Source of the DNA: Metapseudomonas otitidis
GTDB taxonomy: Bacteria > Pseudomonadota > Gammaproteobacteria > Pseudomonadales > Pseudomonadaceae
Reading direction: 5' to 3'
DNA: 64,000 nt
Assembly: GCF_900111835.1 (NCBI RefSeq)
Contig: NZ_FOJP01000021.1
Span: forward strand, 35,856-99,855
Shown: positions 1 to 7,814 of the stretch, in pieces
Layout: each line of letters opens with the position of its first letter
Position numbering within the stretch: position 1 is the first letter of the stretch
Position numbers and translations under genes: made by a program
Notes under the pieces: model-generated
Told to the model about the DNA's origin: nothing
What the model saw: only the letters and a program-made list of their open reading frames with translations
The model's database searches: none

Positions 1-224
1 ACCAGCAGCGTCCCCACGGTGGCGGCCAGGTTGACCGCCGCGTGGGAGATGCGTGTGCCGGGCTCCAGCATGATGCAGGCCACCGAGCCCACCGGGATGT
101 GCTTGCGCACGCCGTTCTTGTCGATGACCACGAAGGCGCCGTCGAGCACGTCGATCTGCCCGTAGCGAATGAACACCATGGACACGCGATCTTTCATCGG
201 GAGCGGCTTTAGTGGCGGCAGCAT
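1..224 (-). CDS. cas1: Type I-E CRISPR integrase Cas1 (partial, C-terminus off left edge)
   Basis: Cas1 with Cas2 inserts new spacers into the CRISPR array. Only the first 74 codons are in the window. They begin MLPPLKPLPMKDRVSMVF and contain YGQIDVLDGAF and PVGSVACIMLEPGTRISH, which matches the N-terminal beta-rich domain of E. coli type I-E Cas1 almost residue for residue. The catalytic Glu/His/Asp residues lie outside the window. The ATG at 224 overlaps the cas6e stop codon by one base (TGATG) and is preceded by GGAGGAG, so translation is coupled. Being last seen in the cas operon, it should be followed by cas2 beyond the left edge. It is intact as far as visible. Confidence 0.95.
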   Translation of the reverse strand, partial: MLPPLKPLPMKDRVSMVFIRYGQIDVLDGAFVVIDKNGVRKHIPVGSVACIMLEPGTRISHAAVNLAATVGTLL

Positions 225-835
225 CAACTCCTCCCCAGGCTCAGCAACCCGCAGCCAAAAGCCTTGCCCGGCCCGATGCCGGCGCACAGGGCCGTGGCCA
301 GGGCGCCGGCATCACGCACCCGCAGGCGTCCTTCGAAGCAGGCCCGCAGCAGGCTGATGCGGCTGTCGCCCTTGCGGCTCCTGAGCAGTTCGCTGCCAGT
401 CACCAGCGCTGCTTCGACGCTGAAGCCCAGGCGCTCACCCTGGCGGGCCAGCCAGGCCAGCTGGGCCTCCTCCCCCACCAGGCCGAGACGCTTGCCGTCA
501 CGGGTGACGGTGGGGTTGGCGAACAGGCGGAAGCGGAAGCATGCCTGCTCGCGCACCCAGGTTTCGGGGGCCCACTCGCGGGTTTCCACCTCGCCCTTGA
601 GGTAGTTCGGTTGCCCGGCCAGAAAGGACCAGTCCCCCGCTTCGGCAGACTGCACCAGCAGCTCCGGGCTGCCCCAGGCAGCGGTCGGCTCGACGCGCCA
701 GAGGAAACGCGGCGGCGTCTGCTGCGCATCACGGACGAAGGCCCGCACCAGGCTGCGGTGCATCTCGTAGGGGTCGGCCAGGTCACGCCGCGCCAGGGCG
801 CTGCGCGGGTCAAGCCGCAGACGGGTCAGGTACAT
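224..835 (-). CDS. cas6e: Cascade crRNA endonuclease Cas6e (CasE)
   Basis: Cas6e cuts the repeat hairpin of the array transcript and stays bound to the 3' end of the crRNA in Cascade. The 203-residue product starts MYLTRLRLDP and has the family length (about 200). His26 in DPYEMHRSLV fits the catalytic histidine after the first strand, and the C-terminal glycine-rich loop GIGPGKAFGCGLLSL is the typical RNA-binding loop of Cas6 proteins. I chose the ATG at 835 because the family begins M(Y/F)L(T/S)R. An in-frame extension upstream lies inside cas5e. The gene overlaps cas5e by 26 bases and cas1 by one base. Confidence 0.95.
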   Translation of the reverse strand: MYLTRLRLDPRSALARRDLADPYEMHRSLVRAFVRDAQQTPPRFLWRVEPTAAWGSPELLVQSAEAGDWSFLAGQPNYLKGEVETREWAPETWVREQACFRFRLFANPTVTRDGKRLGLVGEEAQLAWLARQGERLGFSVEAALVTGSELLRSRKGDSRISLLRACFEGRLRVRDAGALATALCAGIGPGKAFGCGLLSLGRS

Positions 836-1481
836 GGGCGACTCCGGTGAAGTACAGGTCGGGTTTGACGAAACGCGGGCCGAAGCGCCGCTCGGCGAAA
901 GGCGCCACGGGCTGGTCGAGGCGCACGCTGCCCTCGCTGGGGTGCTCCAGCAGCACCCGCCGGGGCGTCTCCGGCACCTGGCCGGTGAGCAGGCAGGGCC
1001 AGGTGGCCAGCACCTGCTCCAGGGGCTCGTCCCGCAGGCCATCGGGCAGGTGCACCGGCAGCGACGGGACGAAGCTCTTGCGCCCCAGGGCCAGCGGCCA
1101 CACCGGGCGGGCCAGGGCCGCGTGGATGCGCGCCAGCAACGCCCGGTCGCCCTCCAGGCCGACGAGGAAGGTGGCATCGGCGAGGAAGAAGCGCGGGCTC
1201 ACCACGGTGCGCCCCAGGTCCGCCTTGCCGCTGGCAGCGATGACCACGCCGGTGGCGGTCTGGTAGTCACGCATCGGCACGCCCTCCTGCTCCACCCGCA
1301 CGCCCATGCGCAGGGCGGCAAGGTCGTCAACCGGCTCGCGACGGTCACGCCCCAGGGCGGCGCAGGCCAGCCCGAGCACGCCGGACTTGGAGGGTTCCAG
1401 CTGGGTGTCACGCTCGTCGAAGCGGCTGGTGGTGCCCCAGGACTGCAACGGCCCCTTGAGGCACAGCAGCAACGTGGCCAT
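810..1481 (-). CDS. cas5e: Cascade subunit Cas5e (CasD)
   Basis: Cas5e caps the 5' handle of the crRNA and contacts Cse1 in the type I-E Cascade complex. The 223-residue protein starts MATLLLCLKGPLQSWG. The hallmark GPLQSWG and the following PSKSGVLGLACAALG segment are diagnostic for the Cas5 N-terminal RRM-like fold. Length fits E. coli CasD (224). The open frame continues upstream through cas7e, but the ATG at 1481 lies two bases after the cas7e stop and gives the family N-terminus. It is tightly coupled within the cas operon. Confidence 0.95.
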   Translation of the reverse strand: MATLLLCLKGPLQSWGTTSRFDERDTQLEPSKSGVLGLACAALGRDRREPVDDLAALRMGVRVEQEGVPMRDYQTATGVVIAASGKADLGRTVVSPRFFLADATFLVGLEGDRALLARIHAALARPVWPLALGRKSFVPSLPVHLPDGLRDEPLEQVLATWPCLLTGQVPETPRRVLLEHPSEGSVRLDQPVAPFAERRFGPRFVKPDLYFTGVAHVPDPSAA

Positions 1482-1483
1482 GG

Positions 1484-2617
1484 TCAGCCCTCCAGTGCGG
1501 CAGCGGCCCGCTCGCGCACGGCCTGGGCCAGGCCGGCGAGGCTGCTGGCCGGGGTGCCCTTGTCGGCGGGCCAGCGGCCGGTGAGGTCGAGGCTCAGCCA
1601 CTGGTCCTCGGGGCTGGCGTAGACGGCGGCGAGCTTGGCCTCGTAGGTGGCCAGGCGCTCGACGGACTGCTCGGTGAGGGCCTGGTCCTGGCGCGGTGCC
1701 ACGGGCTTCTCGAAGGCGTTGGCGAGGCTCAGCGGGGTGGCGTGGCGCAGGCTGACGCCGATGAAATCCGGAGCGTTGTGGGCGGCGAAGCTGTTCTGCT
1801 TGCCGCTGGGGATGGCCAGCGCCAGGGCGCGGACGAAGGCTTCGACGGCGGCCAGGGTCAGCTCGCGGTCGCCCTGCAGGTTGTCCAGCAGCTTGTGCAG
1901 GTCGAGCACGGCGTAGCGGTAGAGGGTGGCGGAGTTGAACTCCACCTGGCCGATCATGCCAGCGCCGGTCTCGTCCTCGTCGCCCTTGTCGTCCACGGCG
2001 GTGAAGTAGTCGAACTCGCGCTCGACGCGGTGGGTGCTGATGGCGTGTGCGACCTGGCAGGCGGCGTACTGGTTGGCCGCCGGCAGGTCGGCGAGCATGC
2101 GCCCGAACAGCGCCACGTCCACGGCCTTGCCACCGTCGAGCAGGGCCTTGGCCTGCTTCACCAGCTCGGCGGGCAGGCTGGCCTTGGCGTCCTTCTTGCT
2201 CTTCTTGTCGCCGCCGACCGGCAGTTCGTCCCAATGCTGTTCGATGAGCTGGGCGAAGGCGGCCACTTCGCCCTCGCCGAGAAACAGCAGGTACTCGGTC
2301 TTGCCGTTGTCCTTGAGCTTGAGGCCGGCGGCACCCAGGGCGGCCTCGACCTTGCCCTCGGCCTGTTCGGCGTCACGCCCGGCCAGGCGCTCCAGCAGCA
2401 GGGCCTTGAGCTTCTGGGTGCGGATGCCGCGATGGGCCTCGGGCAGCAGCTCGTGCTGGCTGGCGGCCAGGCGGATGGCGCGCTTGAAGCACTGGCTGCT
2501 GACCCGCGCGCGGCGCTGGCCGCCGAAGATCGCGTCCTTGGGGGCGCCGGTGTCGTCACGGTTGAGGTTGGAGGGGGCGAAGTTCTGGATCAGGTGGAAT
2601 TCGAGGAACAGGCTCAT
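1484..2617 (-). CDS. cas7e: Cascade backbone protein Cas7e (CasC)
   Basis: Six copies of Cas7e form the helical spine of Cascade along the spacer part of the crRNA. The 377-residue sequence has the family signature near its start: FAPSNLNRDDTGAPKDAIFG (residues 12-31), then RARVSSQCFKRAIR. It also shows the central thumb-like insertion and a C-terminal region similar in length to CasC (363 residues in E. coli). It follows cse2 after a 14-base gap. No damage is visible. Confidence 0.95.
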   Translation of the reverse strand: MSLFLEFHLIQNFAPSNLNRDDTGAPKDAIFGGQRRARVSSQCFKRAIRLAASQHELLPEAHRGIRTQKLKALLLERLAGRDAEQAEGKVEAALGAAGLKLKDNGKTEYLLFLGEGEVAAFAQLIEQHWDELPVGGDKKSKKDAKASLPAELVKQAKALLDGGKAVDVALFGRMLADLPAANQYAACQVAHAISTHRVEREFDYFTAVDDKGDEDETGAGMIGQVEFNSATLYRYAVLDLHKLLDNLQGDRELTLAAVEAFVRALALAIPSGKQNSFAAHNAPDFIGVSLRHATPLSLANAFEKPVAPRQDQALTEQSVERLATYEAKLAAVYASPEDQWLSLDLTGRWPADKGTPASSLAGLAQAVRERAAAALEG

Positions 2618-2631
2618 GAACGGGTCATCCT

Positions 2632-3171
2632 TTACGCGGTTTCAAGGGGGGCGTCGGGGGTGGGCTGGGCAGCCCGGTAGAAGTCGCGGGCCCAGTCCTG
2701 GCGGATCTTTTCTCGGCGCTCGACGTTCTCGCCAATCCAGGTCGTCAGGTCTCTCAGCAGTTGGCCGAAGTCCAGCCCGATGTCATGGGTAGAGATCAAG
2801 CTGACGGCTTGCCTTAGGTAGTCGGAAATGTTTTCGGAATCAGCCTCCAGAAGAGCAATAAACCGACTTTCAATGCCTTTTGGCTCACTCAGCACGCTCC
2901 GGAGCCGATACACCTCGCCGAATGCACTCGCAAAGCTCGTTGAGGACTGTTTGGGGTGGCGAGCAAAGAGCCCTGCCACGACATAAAGCGCCAAGCGCCA
3001 GGCACTGCGCTCGTGGGTATTACCCGCAAAAGGCTCGACGTAGGGGTAAGCACGTGGGTAACAGCCCGGCGCAAAAGCCAGGCTGTGACGCAATACGGCT
3101 AAGGCACCACGCCGGTTAGGTTCGGCAAGTGTTTTCAAGTACGTGATGTATTGGTCCGCTCGATCACTCAT
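2632..3171 (-). CDS. cse2: Cascade small subunit Cse2 (CasB)
   Basis: Cse2 forms a dimer in the belly of Cascade and stabilises the displaced target strand. The 179-residue helical protein contains PNRRGALAVLRHSL near the N-terminus, the conserved basic helix of Cse2, and its length fits the family (about 160-190). I use the ATG at 3171 (MSDRADQYIT), which overlaps the cse1 stop by 8 bases; an ATG eight codons upstream is possible. Base composition is odd: between about 2760 and 3180 my hand count by 60-base lines gives roughly 43-67 percent GC, against about 80 percent in a line of cse1 just upstream. The codons include many AT-ending ones. This suggests a separate origin for this gene. Confidence 0.9.
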   Translation of the reverse strand: MSDRADQYITYLKTLAEPNRRGALAVLRHSLAFAPGCYPRAYPYVEPFAGNTHERSAWRLALYVVAGLFARHPKQSSTSFASAFGEVYRLRSVLSEPKGIESRFIALLEADSENISDYLRQAVSLISTHDIGLDFGQLLRDLTTWIGENVERREKIRQDWARDFYRAAQPTPDAPLETA

Positions 3172-4723
3172 GTACGGCCTCCTTGTCGGTTGCAACGGGT
3201 TCGGGGCGGGGCGCCTGGGTGTTCAACAGGGCGCGAAAGCGTGGCCAGTAGCGGGCATCGGCCCGCACCGCGCGGGGGGACCGGCCAAGGCCGGCCAACT
3301 GGTGGTCCCAGGCGCACTCGGCGGCCCGGCGGCAGGTGCTCATCCATTCGGCGTGGGCCTGCTCCAGGCGCCCCGCATCCAGCCCGGCCAGCAGCGGCGC
3401 CAGGCCGCGCTCGGCGGTGGCGAAGTAGCTGGTGGCCAGCGGGCCGCTTTCCACCAGGCTTCTGGCGCGGGCGCGGGTGTCCTTGCTGGCGGGGTCCGGC
3501 AGGGTGTCGGCCAGCAGGCCGGTGGCCAGGCGCTTGAGGTCGAAGAACAGGGTTTCGGCAGCAGCCACGGCGTCCCGCAGCACCTGCGTCTTCTGCGGCT
3601 CCAGCAGCAGGCGACCGGGCAGCACCAGTTGCTCCATGCGCCAACGCAGCAGCTTGGCCTGGTCACTGGCGAGGCCGGCCACCAGCAAGGGCTGGTGGGG
3701 CGGATCGAACGGGTTCATTTCGGCGTGCAGGCTGACGGCGTACTGCATGACGGCGGCGGCGCGGCTGGTACCCCCCGCCTCTGGCAGCAGGGCCGGCAGA
3801 TCGCGCCAGAGGGCGCGCCCGTCACCGAAGGTGAGGCGCACCGGGCCCGCGCTGCCCTCGCGGAAGCTGGCCATGGGGTCGGGGGCGTTGGGGTCTTCGC
3901 CCAGGGCCAGCCCGGCGGCGAAATGCAACCAGCGGATGCCGCCCTCGGCCTCGCGGCACAGCAGCACGGCCCGGCTCAGGCGGGTGTAGCGGTCGTTGGG
4001 CCCGCTGGCCAGCACCGGCTCGCCGCGCAATGCGGCGATGCTCGGCGGTTCGCGCTCCCAGCTCGGCAGGTCGGGCTCGTCCCCTTCCCTGGAGGCAGGG
4101 TGCAGGGCCAGGCAGAGGCTCTGGGCCAGAGTCGGCCCGACGGGAATCAGCGCAGCGGTGTTGACCAGGGCGCCGGCCTTGTCGGCATCGCGCAGCAACT
4201 TCACCAGCCCGCCCGGGGTGAATTGCAGGAATCCGAGCAGGGTCGACAGGGCCTGGGCCGGGCTGATCGCCTGTGGGGCGCTGTCCAGGGCGTGGTCGAA
4301 CACCACCGGGGTGTTGCCGCTGCTGCTGGCCAGGGCGATCTGCGTCCAGGGCTTGCGCTTGTCACGGGTTTCCTCGGCCTGGGCCAGGGCCGCCACCTGC
4401 ATGAAGGGGTACTGCGGGTGGAACAGCCAGAACCGCTCGCGCCACTGCTCCAGGTAGGCGCGGATCGACTCCAGGGGCAGGCCCTCGCGGTACCAGAGGG
4501 CCCGCTCGCCGGTGCTCCAGGCCCCTTGGGCCGCCAGCGCGCGGTGGGTGATGGCCAGCAGCAGGCGGTACTGCGCCACCAGGTTGGGCGGCGCGGTGTC
4601 GGCCAGGGCGACGATCTCGCCACTGCGGGCGAAGACCTCCAGCAACCCCAGCGCCAGCACCCGGCCATCGGCCAGGCGCACGGGTAGCCAGGGTTCGTCC
4701 AGCAGGCAGTAGTCCTTGCTCAT
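3164..4723 (-). CDS. cse1: Cascade large subunit Cse1 (Cas8e, CasA)
   Basis: Cse1 recognises the PAM and recruits Cas3. The 519-residue protein opens MSKDYCLLDEPWLPVRLADG, the typical Cse1 start, followed by LLEVFARSGEIVALADTAPP and FWLFHPQYPFMQVAAL, both conserved in the N-terminal domain. TPGGLVKLL, in the middle, fits the region near the PAM-sensing loops. Length fits E. coli CasA (502). The start ATG overlaps the cas3 stop by four bases (ATGA), and the stop overlaps the cse2 start, so cas3, cse1 and cse2 are translationally coupled. Confidence 0.95.
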   Translation of the reverse strand: MSKDYCLLDEPWLPVRLADGRVLALGLLEVFARSGEIVALADTAPPNLVAQYRLLLAITHRALAAQGAWSTGERALWYREGLPLESIRAYLEQWRERFWLFHPQYPFMQVAALAQAEETRDKRKPWTQIALASSSGNTPVVFDHALDSAPQAISPAQALSTLLGFLQFTPGGLVKLLRDADKAGALVNTAALIPVGPTLAQSLCLALHPASREGDEPDLPSWEREPPSIAALRGEPVLASGPNDRYTRLSRAVLLCREAEGGIRWLHFAAGLALGEDPNAPDPMASFREGSAGPVRLTFGDGRALWRDLPALLPEAGGTSRAAAVMQYAVSLHAEMNPFDPPHQPLLVAGLASDQAKLLRWRMEQLVLPGRLLLEPQKTQVLRDAVAAAETLFFDLKRLATGLLADTLPDPASKDTRARARSLVESGPLATSYFATAERGLAPLLAGLDAGRLEQAHAEWMSTCRRAAECAWDHQLAGLGRSPRAVRADARYWPRFRALLNTQAPRPEPVATDKEAVHE

Positions 4724-7407
4724 GGGTGCTCCTTGTTGGGGGCTTCGGTGGGCTCGTAGACCAGCCCGAGTTCGTCATCCAGCCGCAGGTGCAGCCCCGC
4801 CTCGGCATAACGCCCGGCCTGCAGGGGCAGCGGGTAGGCGTTGCGCAACAGCGGGTGCTGGAAGGCGGGGGGGTGTTCGACCTTGAGGCGCTTGACCAGG
4901 GCAGTACGGGACACCTTGAGCTGGCGCGCGCACAAGCGTCGGGCCAAGGCATCCGGCACCAGGCCGGCGGGGTCGAAGGCGGGTTCGCCCAGGCTCGGGC
5001 GCCAGCCTTCGGCGGTCACTTCCAGCGGGATCAGGGTGATGGATTCGCGCCCCAGGCGGGTCTTGTTCTCCCAGCCGGTGCCCTCGCCTTCTTCATGCCC
5101 CCTGGGCTTGTTGGCGTAAGCCTCATCCAAAGGGTCGCGCGGGTCGATGGCGATGTTCTGCGCCTCCTGGCGCTCCTTCTTCAGCCGGGCCAGGTATTCG
5201 CCGTAGCGCTCGATCTCGATCTGCGCCTGGATCGCCTCTTCAAGATCGTCGGGCAGGGGCTCGTCACCGTAGACGGCCTGCACCAGGCGGTCGATATCAC
5301 CGGGGAGCTGGAGTTGCGCCTCATCCCGCAGCAAGGCCCAGGTGCGCAGGAGGATGTAGGGGTCGTAGACGTAGCCCCAGGCGGTGTCCTTGAGGTCCGG
5401 CGGGGCCTCGCGCCCCAGCCCGGCGACGTGCAGCCGGGCCTGCTGGTGGCGCTCGGGGCGAGCGCTTCGGACGTGCCGGTGCAGGCGGCCGGCGCGTTGC
5501 AGCAGCAGGTCCACCGGGGCCAGGTCGCTGAGCATGAAGTCGAAATCAATGTCGAGGGATTGTTCGGCCACCTGGGTGGCCACCAGCAGCGCCCGCGCCG
5601 GTCGCTCGCCCGTGGTGCCGAAGGCCGCCAGCACCTCGCGCTCGCGCTGGGTGCGCTGGTCGGCAGGGAAGCGCGCGTGGAACAGCAGCAGGGTGGCCGA
5701 TTCCCCCAGTTGCTCGCGCAGGTGGCGGTAGAGCTGCTGCGCCCGCTCCACGGTGTTGACGATCAGCGCGCCACAGCCGCCGCCCGCCAGCAGGTCGAGA
5801 GTGGCTTCGGCCAGGGCCTCCAGGCTTTCCCCCAGAGCGGCGAGCTGGATGGGGGCCTGGTCGCGGGCCTCGAAGGATGCGCCCTGCACCTGGCCGCCTG
5901 TCGCCAGCAGCAGGCGCGGGTAGGCCTGCTCGGGAATGCTCGCGGCGTCCACCGCCCAGGCCCGCAACAGCTCTCTGCGCCGGGCGGCGGGCAGGGTGGC
6001 ACTCATCAGCACCACCGAGCAGCCCATGGCCTTGAGCCAGCGCAGCAGGACGACGATCAGACCGTTGGTGTAGGCGTCGTAGGCGTGCACCTCGTCCAGC
6101 ACCACCACCCGGTTGGCCAGGCCCCAGAGACGGACGAAGTGGTGCTTGACGTTGAGCACGCCGAACAGCGCCTGGTCGACGGTGCCGACGCCGTAGGGCG
6201 AGAGCAGCGGGCGTCGGCGCTGGGCGAACCAGGCGGAGGCGGCGAGGCTTTCCTGCGGGTCTTCGGCGATGCCGCGCAGGCGCTGGATGTCGTCGTTCAG
6301 GGCGGCGCCGCCATGCACCAGTTGCAGGTCCAGCGGGCCCTGGCGGAAGGCCTCGAGAAAGGTCTCGGCGCGCTGGAACAGGGCATTGCCGGTGGCCTGG
6401 GTGGGCAGGGCGACGTAGAGCCCACGGTGCTGGTTGGCGGTCTGCAGGCGCAGGTGGGCAAGGAAGGCGAGCTCGGTCTTGCCCTCGCCCATGGGCGCCT
6501 CCACCAGCAGCAGGGCGGGCTCGTTCACCCCGTGCAGCAAGCGGTCACCGGCCCGCTGCAGGGGGCGCGCGTCGAGATCATCGCGGCCGACGATGCGGCG
6601 CAGGGCGGCATCGGTATCCAGCTCTTCGGAGACAAGGCAGCGGTACGGCTGCCAGCCGATCCGTGCAAGGGCGGTACGGGCGCGCTCACCGGCATCGGCG
6701 TAGTAGGCGTCGAGGTCATCGAAGCCGCGCTGGCCCAGGCTGAACCACTCGGGGTTGGAGGCAATCCAGTCGGCGGCGCTGGTGAGCCCGGCCAGCCAGT
6801 TGATGGCAGCCAGGGGCAGGCGCTCGGCGCTGGGCTGCCCCTGGGGGGCGAGCAGGTGCCAGAAGGCGCCGAACACTTCACCCCGAGCGGCGGCCCAGGC
6901 GGGCGCTTCGGCCGGCGGGGTGCCGTTCTGCACCTCGGTGGGCTGGAAGTGGTAGCCATGGTGGGCGCTGACGGCCCGCACAACCTGCCTCAACCAGCCG
7001 GGCGAGGCCACGGCGAGGCGATGCAGGACGGGGCCCAGCAGGGCGGCGGTGGCGAGATCGTGGCGATCCACCCGCTGGGCCAGGGTGGTGAAGGCGAGGC
7101 CGTGGGCCTGGTCAGCCTGCATGCCTTCCGCCCACTTGGCCTGGAAGCCGGGAATGCCCTTGCCGAAGTCGTGCAACCCGGCCAGGGCGGCGATCCAGCG
7201 GGGGCAGGCGGCGGGGTCGAGACCGAAGGCCGTGGCGGCCCATTGGCGGGTGGACGGGGGCTCGATGGCCAGCAGGCGCTCGACCACGGCGGCCACATCC
7301 AGCAGGTGCGCCAGCAGGCCATGGCCGGTCGACTCGCCACTCTTGGCCCAGAGGCCACGGGCCGCTGCCGACAGGGCGGAAAATGCGACGGGGTGTTCGG
7401 TGTCCAT
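4720..7407 (-). CDS. cas3: Type I-E nuclease-helicase Cas3
   Basis: Cas3 unwinds and degrades DNA bound by Cascade. The 895-residue protein has an N-terminal HD nuclease domain (His29/His34 in TGHGLLAHLLD, HD at 79-80 in LHDFGKGIPGF, Lys84, and HHGYHF at 149-154), then a superfamily 2 helicase: Walker A VEAPMGEGKTE with Lys310, DEVH at 438-441, SAT at 469-471, and motif VI QRAGRLHRH at 637-645. The C-terminal accessory domain is present. All metal- and ATP-binding residues I looked for are intact, so interference is probably functional. The ATG has an ideal AAGGAGG ribosome site. It is the first gene of the leftward cas operon. Confidence 0.97.
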   Translation of the reverse strand: MDTEHPVAFSALSAAARGLWAKSGESTGHGLLAHLLDVAAVVERLLAIEPPSTRQWAATAFGLDPAACPRWIAALAGLHDFGKGIPGFQAKWAEGMQADQAHGLAFTTLAQRVDRHDLATAALLGPVLHRLAVASPGWLRQVVRAVSAHHGYHFQPTEVQNGTPPAEAPAWAAARGEVFGAFWHLLAPQGQPSAERLPLAAINWLAGLTSAADWIASNPEWFSLGQRGFDDLDAYYADAGERARTALARIGWQPYRCLVSEELDTDAALRRIVGRDDLDARPLQRAGDRLLHGVNEPALLLVEAPMGEGKTELAFLAHLRLQTANQHRGLYVALPTQATGNALFQRAETFLEAFRQGPLDLQLVHGGAALNDDIQRLRGIAEDPQESLAASAWFAQRRRPLLSPYGVGTVDQALFGVLNVKHHFVRLWGLANRVVVLDEVHAYDAYTNGLIVVLLRWLKAMGCSVVLMSATLPAARRRELLRAWAVDAASIPEQAYPRLLLATGGQVQGASFEARDQAPIQLAALGESLEALAEATLDLLAGGGCGALIVNTVERAQQLYRHLREQLGESATLLLFHARFPADQRTQREREVLAAFGTTGERPARALLVATQVAEQSLDIDFDFMLSDLAPVDLLLQRAGRLHRHVRSARPERHQQARLHVAGLGREAPPDLKDTAWGYVYDPYILLRTWALLRDEAQLQLPGDIDRLVQAVYGDEPLPDDLEEAIQAQIEIERYGEYLARLKKERQEAQNIAIDPRDPLDEAYANKPRGHEEGEGTGWENKTRLGRESITLIPLEVTAEGWRPSLGEPAFDPAGLVPDALARRLCARQLKVSRTALVKRLKVEHPPAFQHPLLRNAYPLPLQAGRYAEAGLHLRLDDELGLVYEPTEAPNKEHP

Positions 7408-7434
7408 CCAGCCTCCTTGCTTGGCGACCCGGCG

Positions 7435-7464
7435 ACGTTACTGCAGCACCGCCGCCGCTTCCAA
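7435..7464 (-). promoter_or_regulatory. Weak candidate promoter for the cas operon
   Basis: On the minus strand TTGGAA (7464-7459) and TAACGT (7440-7435) are separated by 18 bases, 28 bases before the cas3 ATG. The match to sigma70 consensus is partial, and such short matches arise by chance. Position is the main argument. Confidence 0.3.
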
Positions 7465-7489
7465 GGAGTTTCCACCCGGCTGCGACGCA

Positions 7490-7518
7490 TTGACCCCCTC
7501 CCCGCCCCCGCATAGACT
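7490..7518 (+). promoter_or_regulatory. Sigma70-type promoter of the small ORF and MFS transporter
   Basis: TTGACC at 7490-7495 and TAGACT at 7513-7518 are separated by exactly 17 bases. Each hexamer differs from consensus at one or two positions. Transcription would start near 7525, about 28 bases before the ATG of the 47-codon ORF, and run away from cas3. It is one of the best-formed promoter matches in the window. Confidence 0.65.
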
Positions 7519-7552
7519 GCGCGCCCCGCGTTATCCACCGAAGACCGCTGCG

Positions 7553-7696
7553 ATGTTCACGCCCCTGCACCCGGCCCTTGTTGCCCAGCCCGACCCGGCG
7601 CTGGCGGCCAATGCCTGGCCGCGTGATGCCCTGCTGAAGCGTCGCCGCAGCGTGCTGTTCGCCTTCACCTTCTCGCCTCCCACCCTTCCCGCCTGA
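7553..7696 (+). CDS. Short ORF (47 aa), possible leader peptide of the MFS gene
   Basis: I do not recognise this product. It starts MFTPLHPALVAQPDPALAAN, is proline- and alanine-rich, carries a basic RDALLKRRR segment and ends FSPPTLPA before TGA. It has no signal peptide or membrane helix. It lies about 28 bases after a strong promoter and 118 bases before the MFS transporter start, in the same direction, so it would be the first translated element of that transcript. The arrangement resembles regulatory leader peptides of efflux genes, and the RRR and PP residues could slow ribosomes; that is inference. No strong Shine-Dalgarno is visible. It could also be non-coding. Confidence 0.4.
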   Translation: MFTPLHPALVAQPDPALAANAWPRDALLKRRRSVLFAFTFSPPTLPA

Positions 7697-7814
7697 GCCC
7701 TGCGCTGTCGCGCGGCGTTCCCTTCGTTCATTCCTGGCATGCGTCCGTGCGCGTGTCGTTCTGCCATTGATCCATGGCCAGGCCCGGGCCGGTTACCTGC
7801 GGGCGGGAGTCGAA

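Noticed and set aside
1482..2234. Upstream extension of the cas5e frame through cas7e
   Set aside because: The extra part is Arg-rich out-of-frame cas7e sequence; the proper start is the ATG at 1481.
4726..7515. Frame of over 900 codons on the + strand opposite cas3
   Set aside because: Same GC artefact; its protein has no recognisable domain and cas3 with all motifs lies on the other strand.
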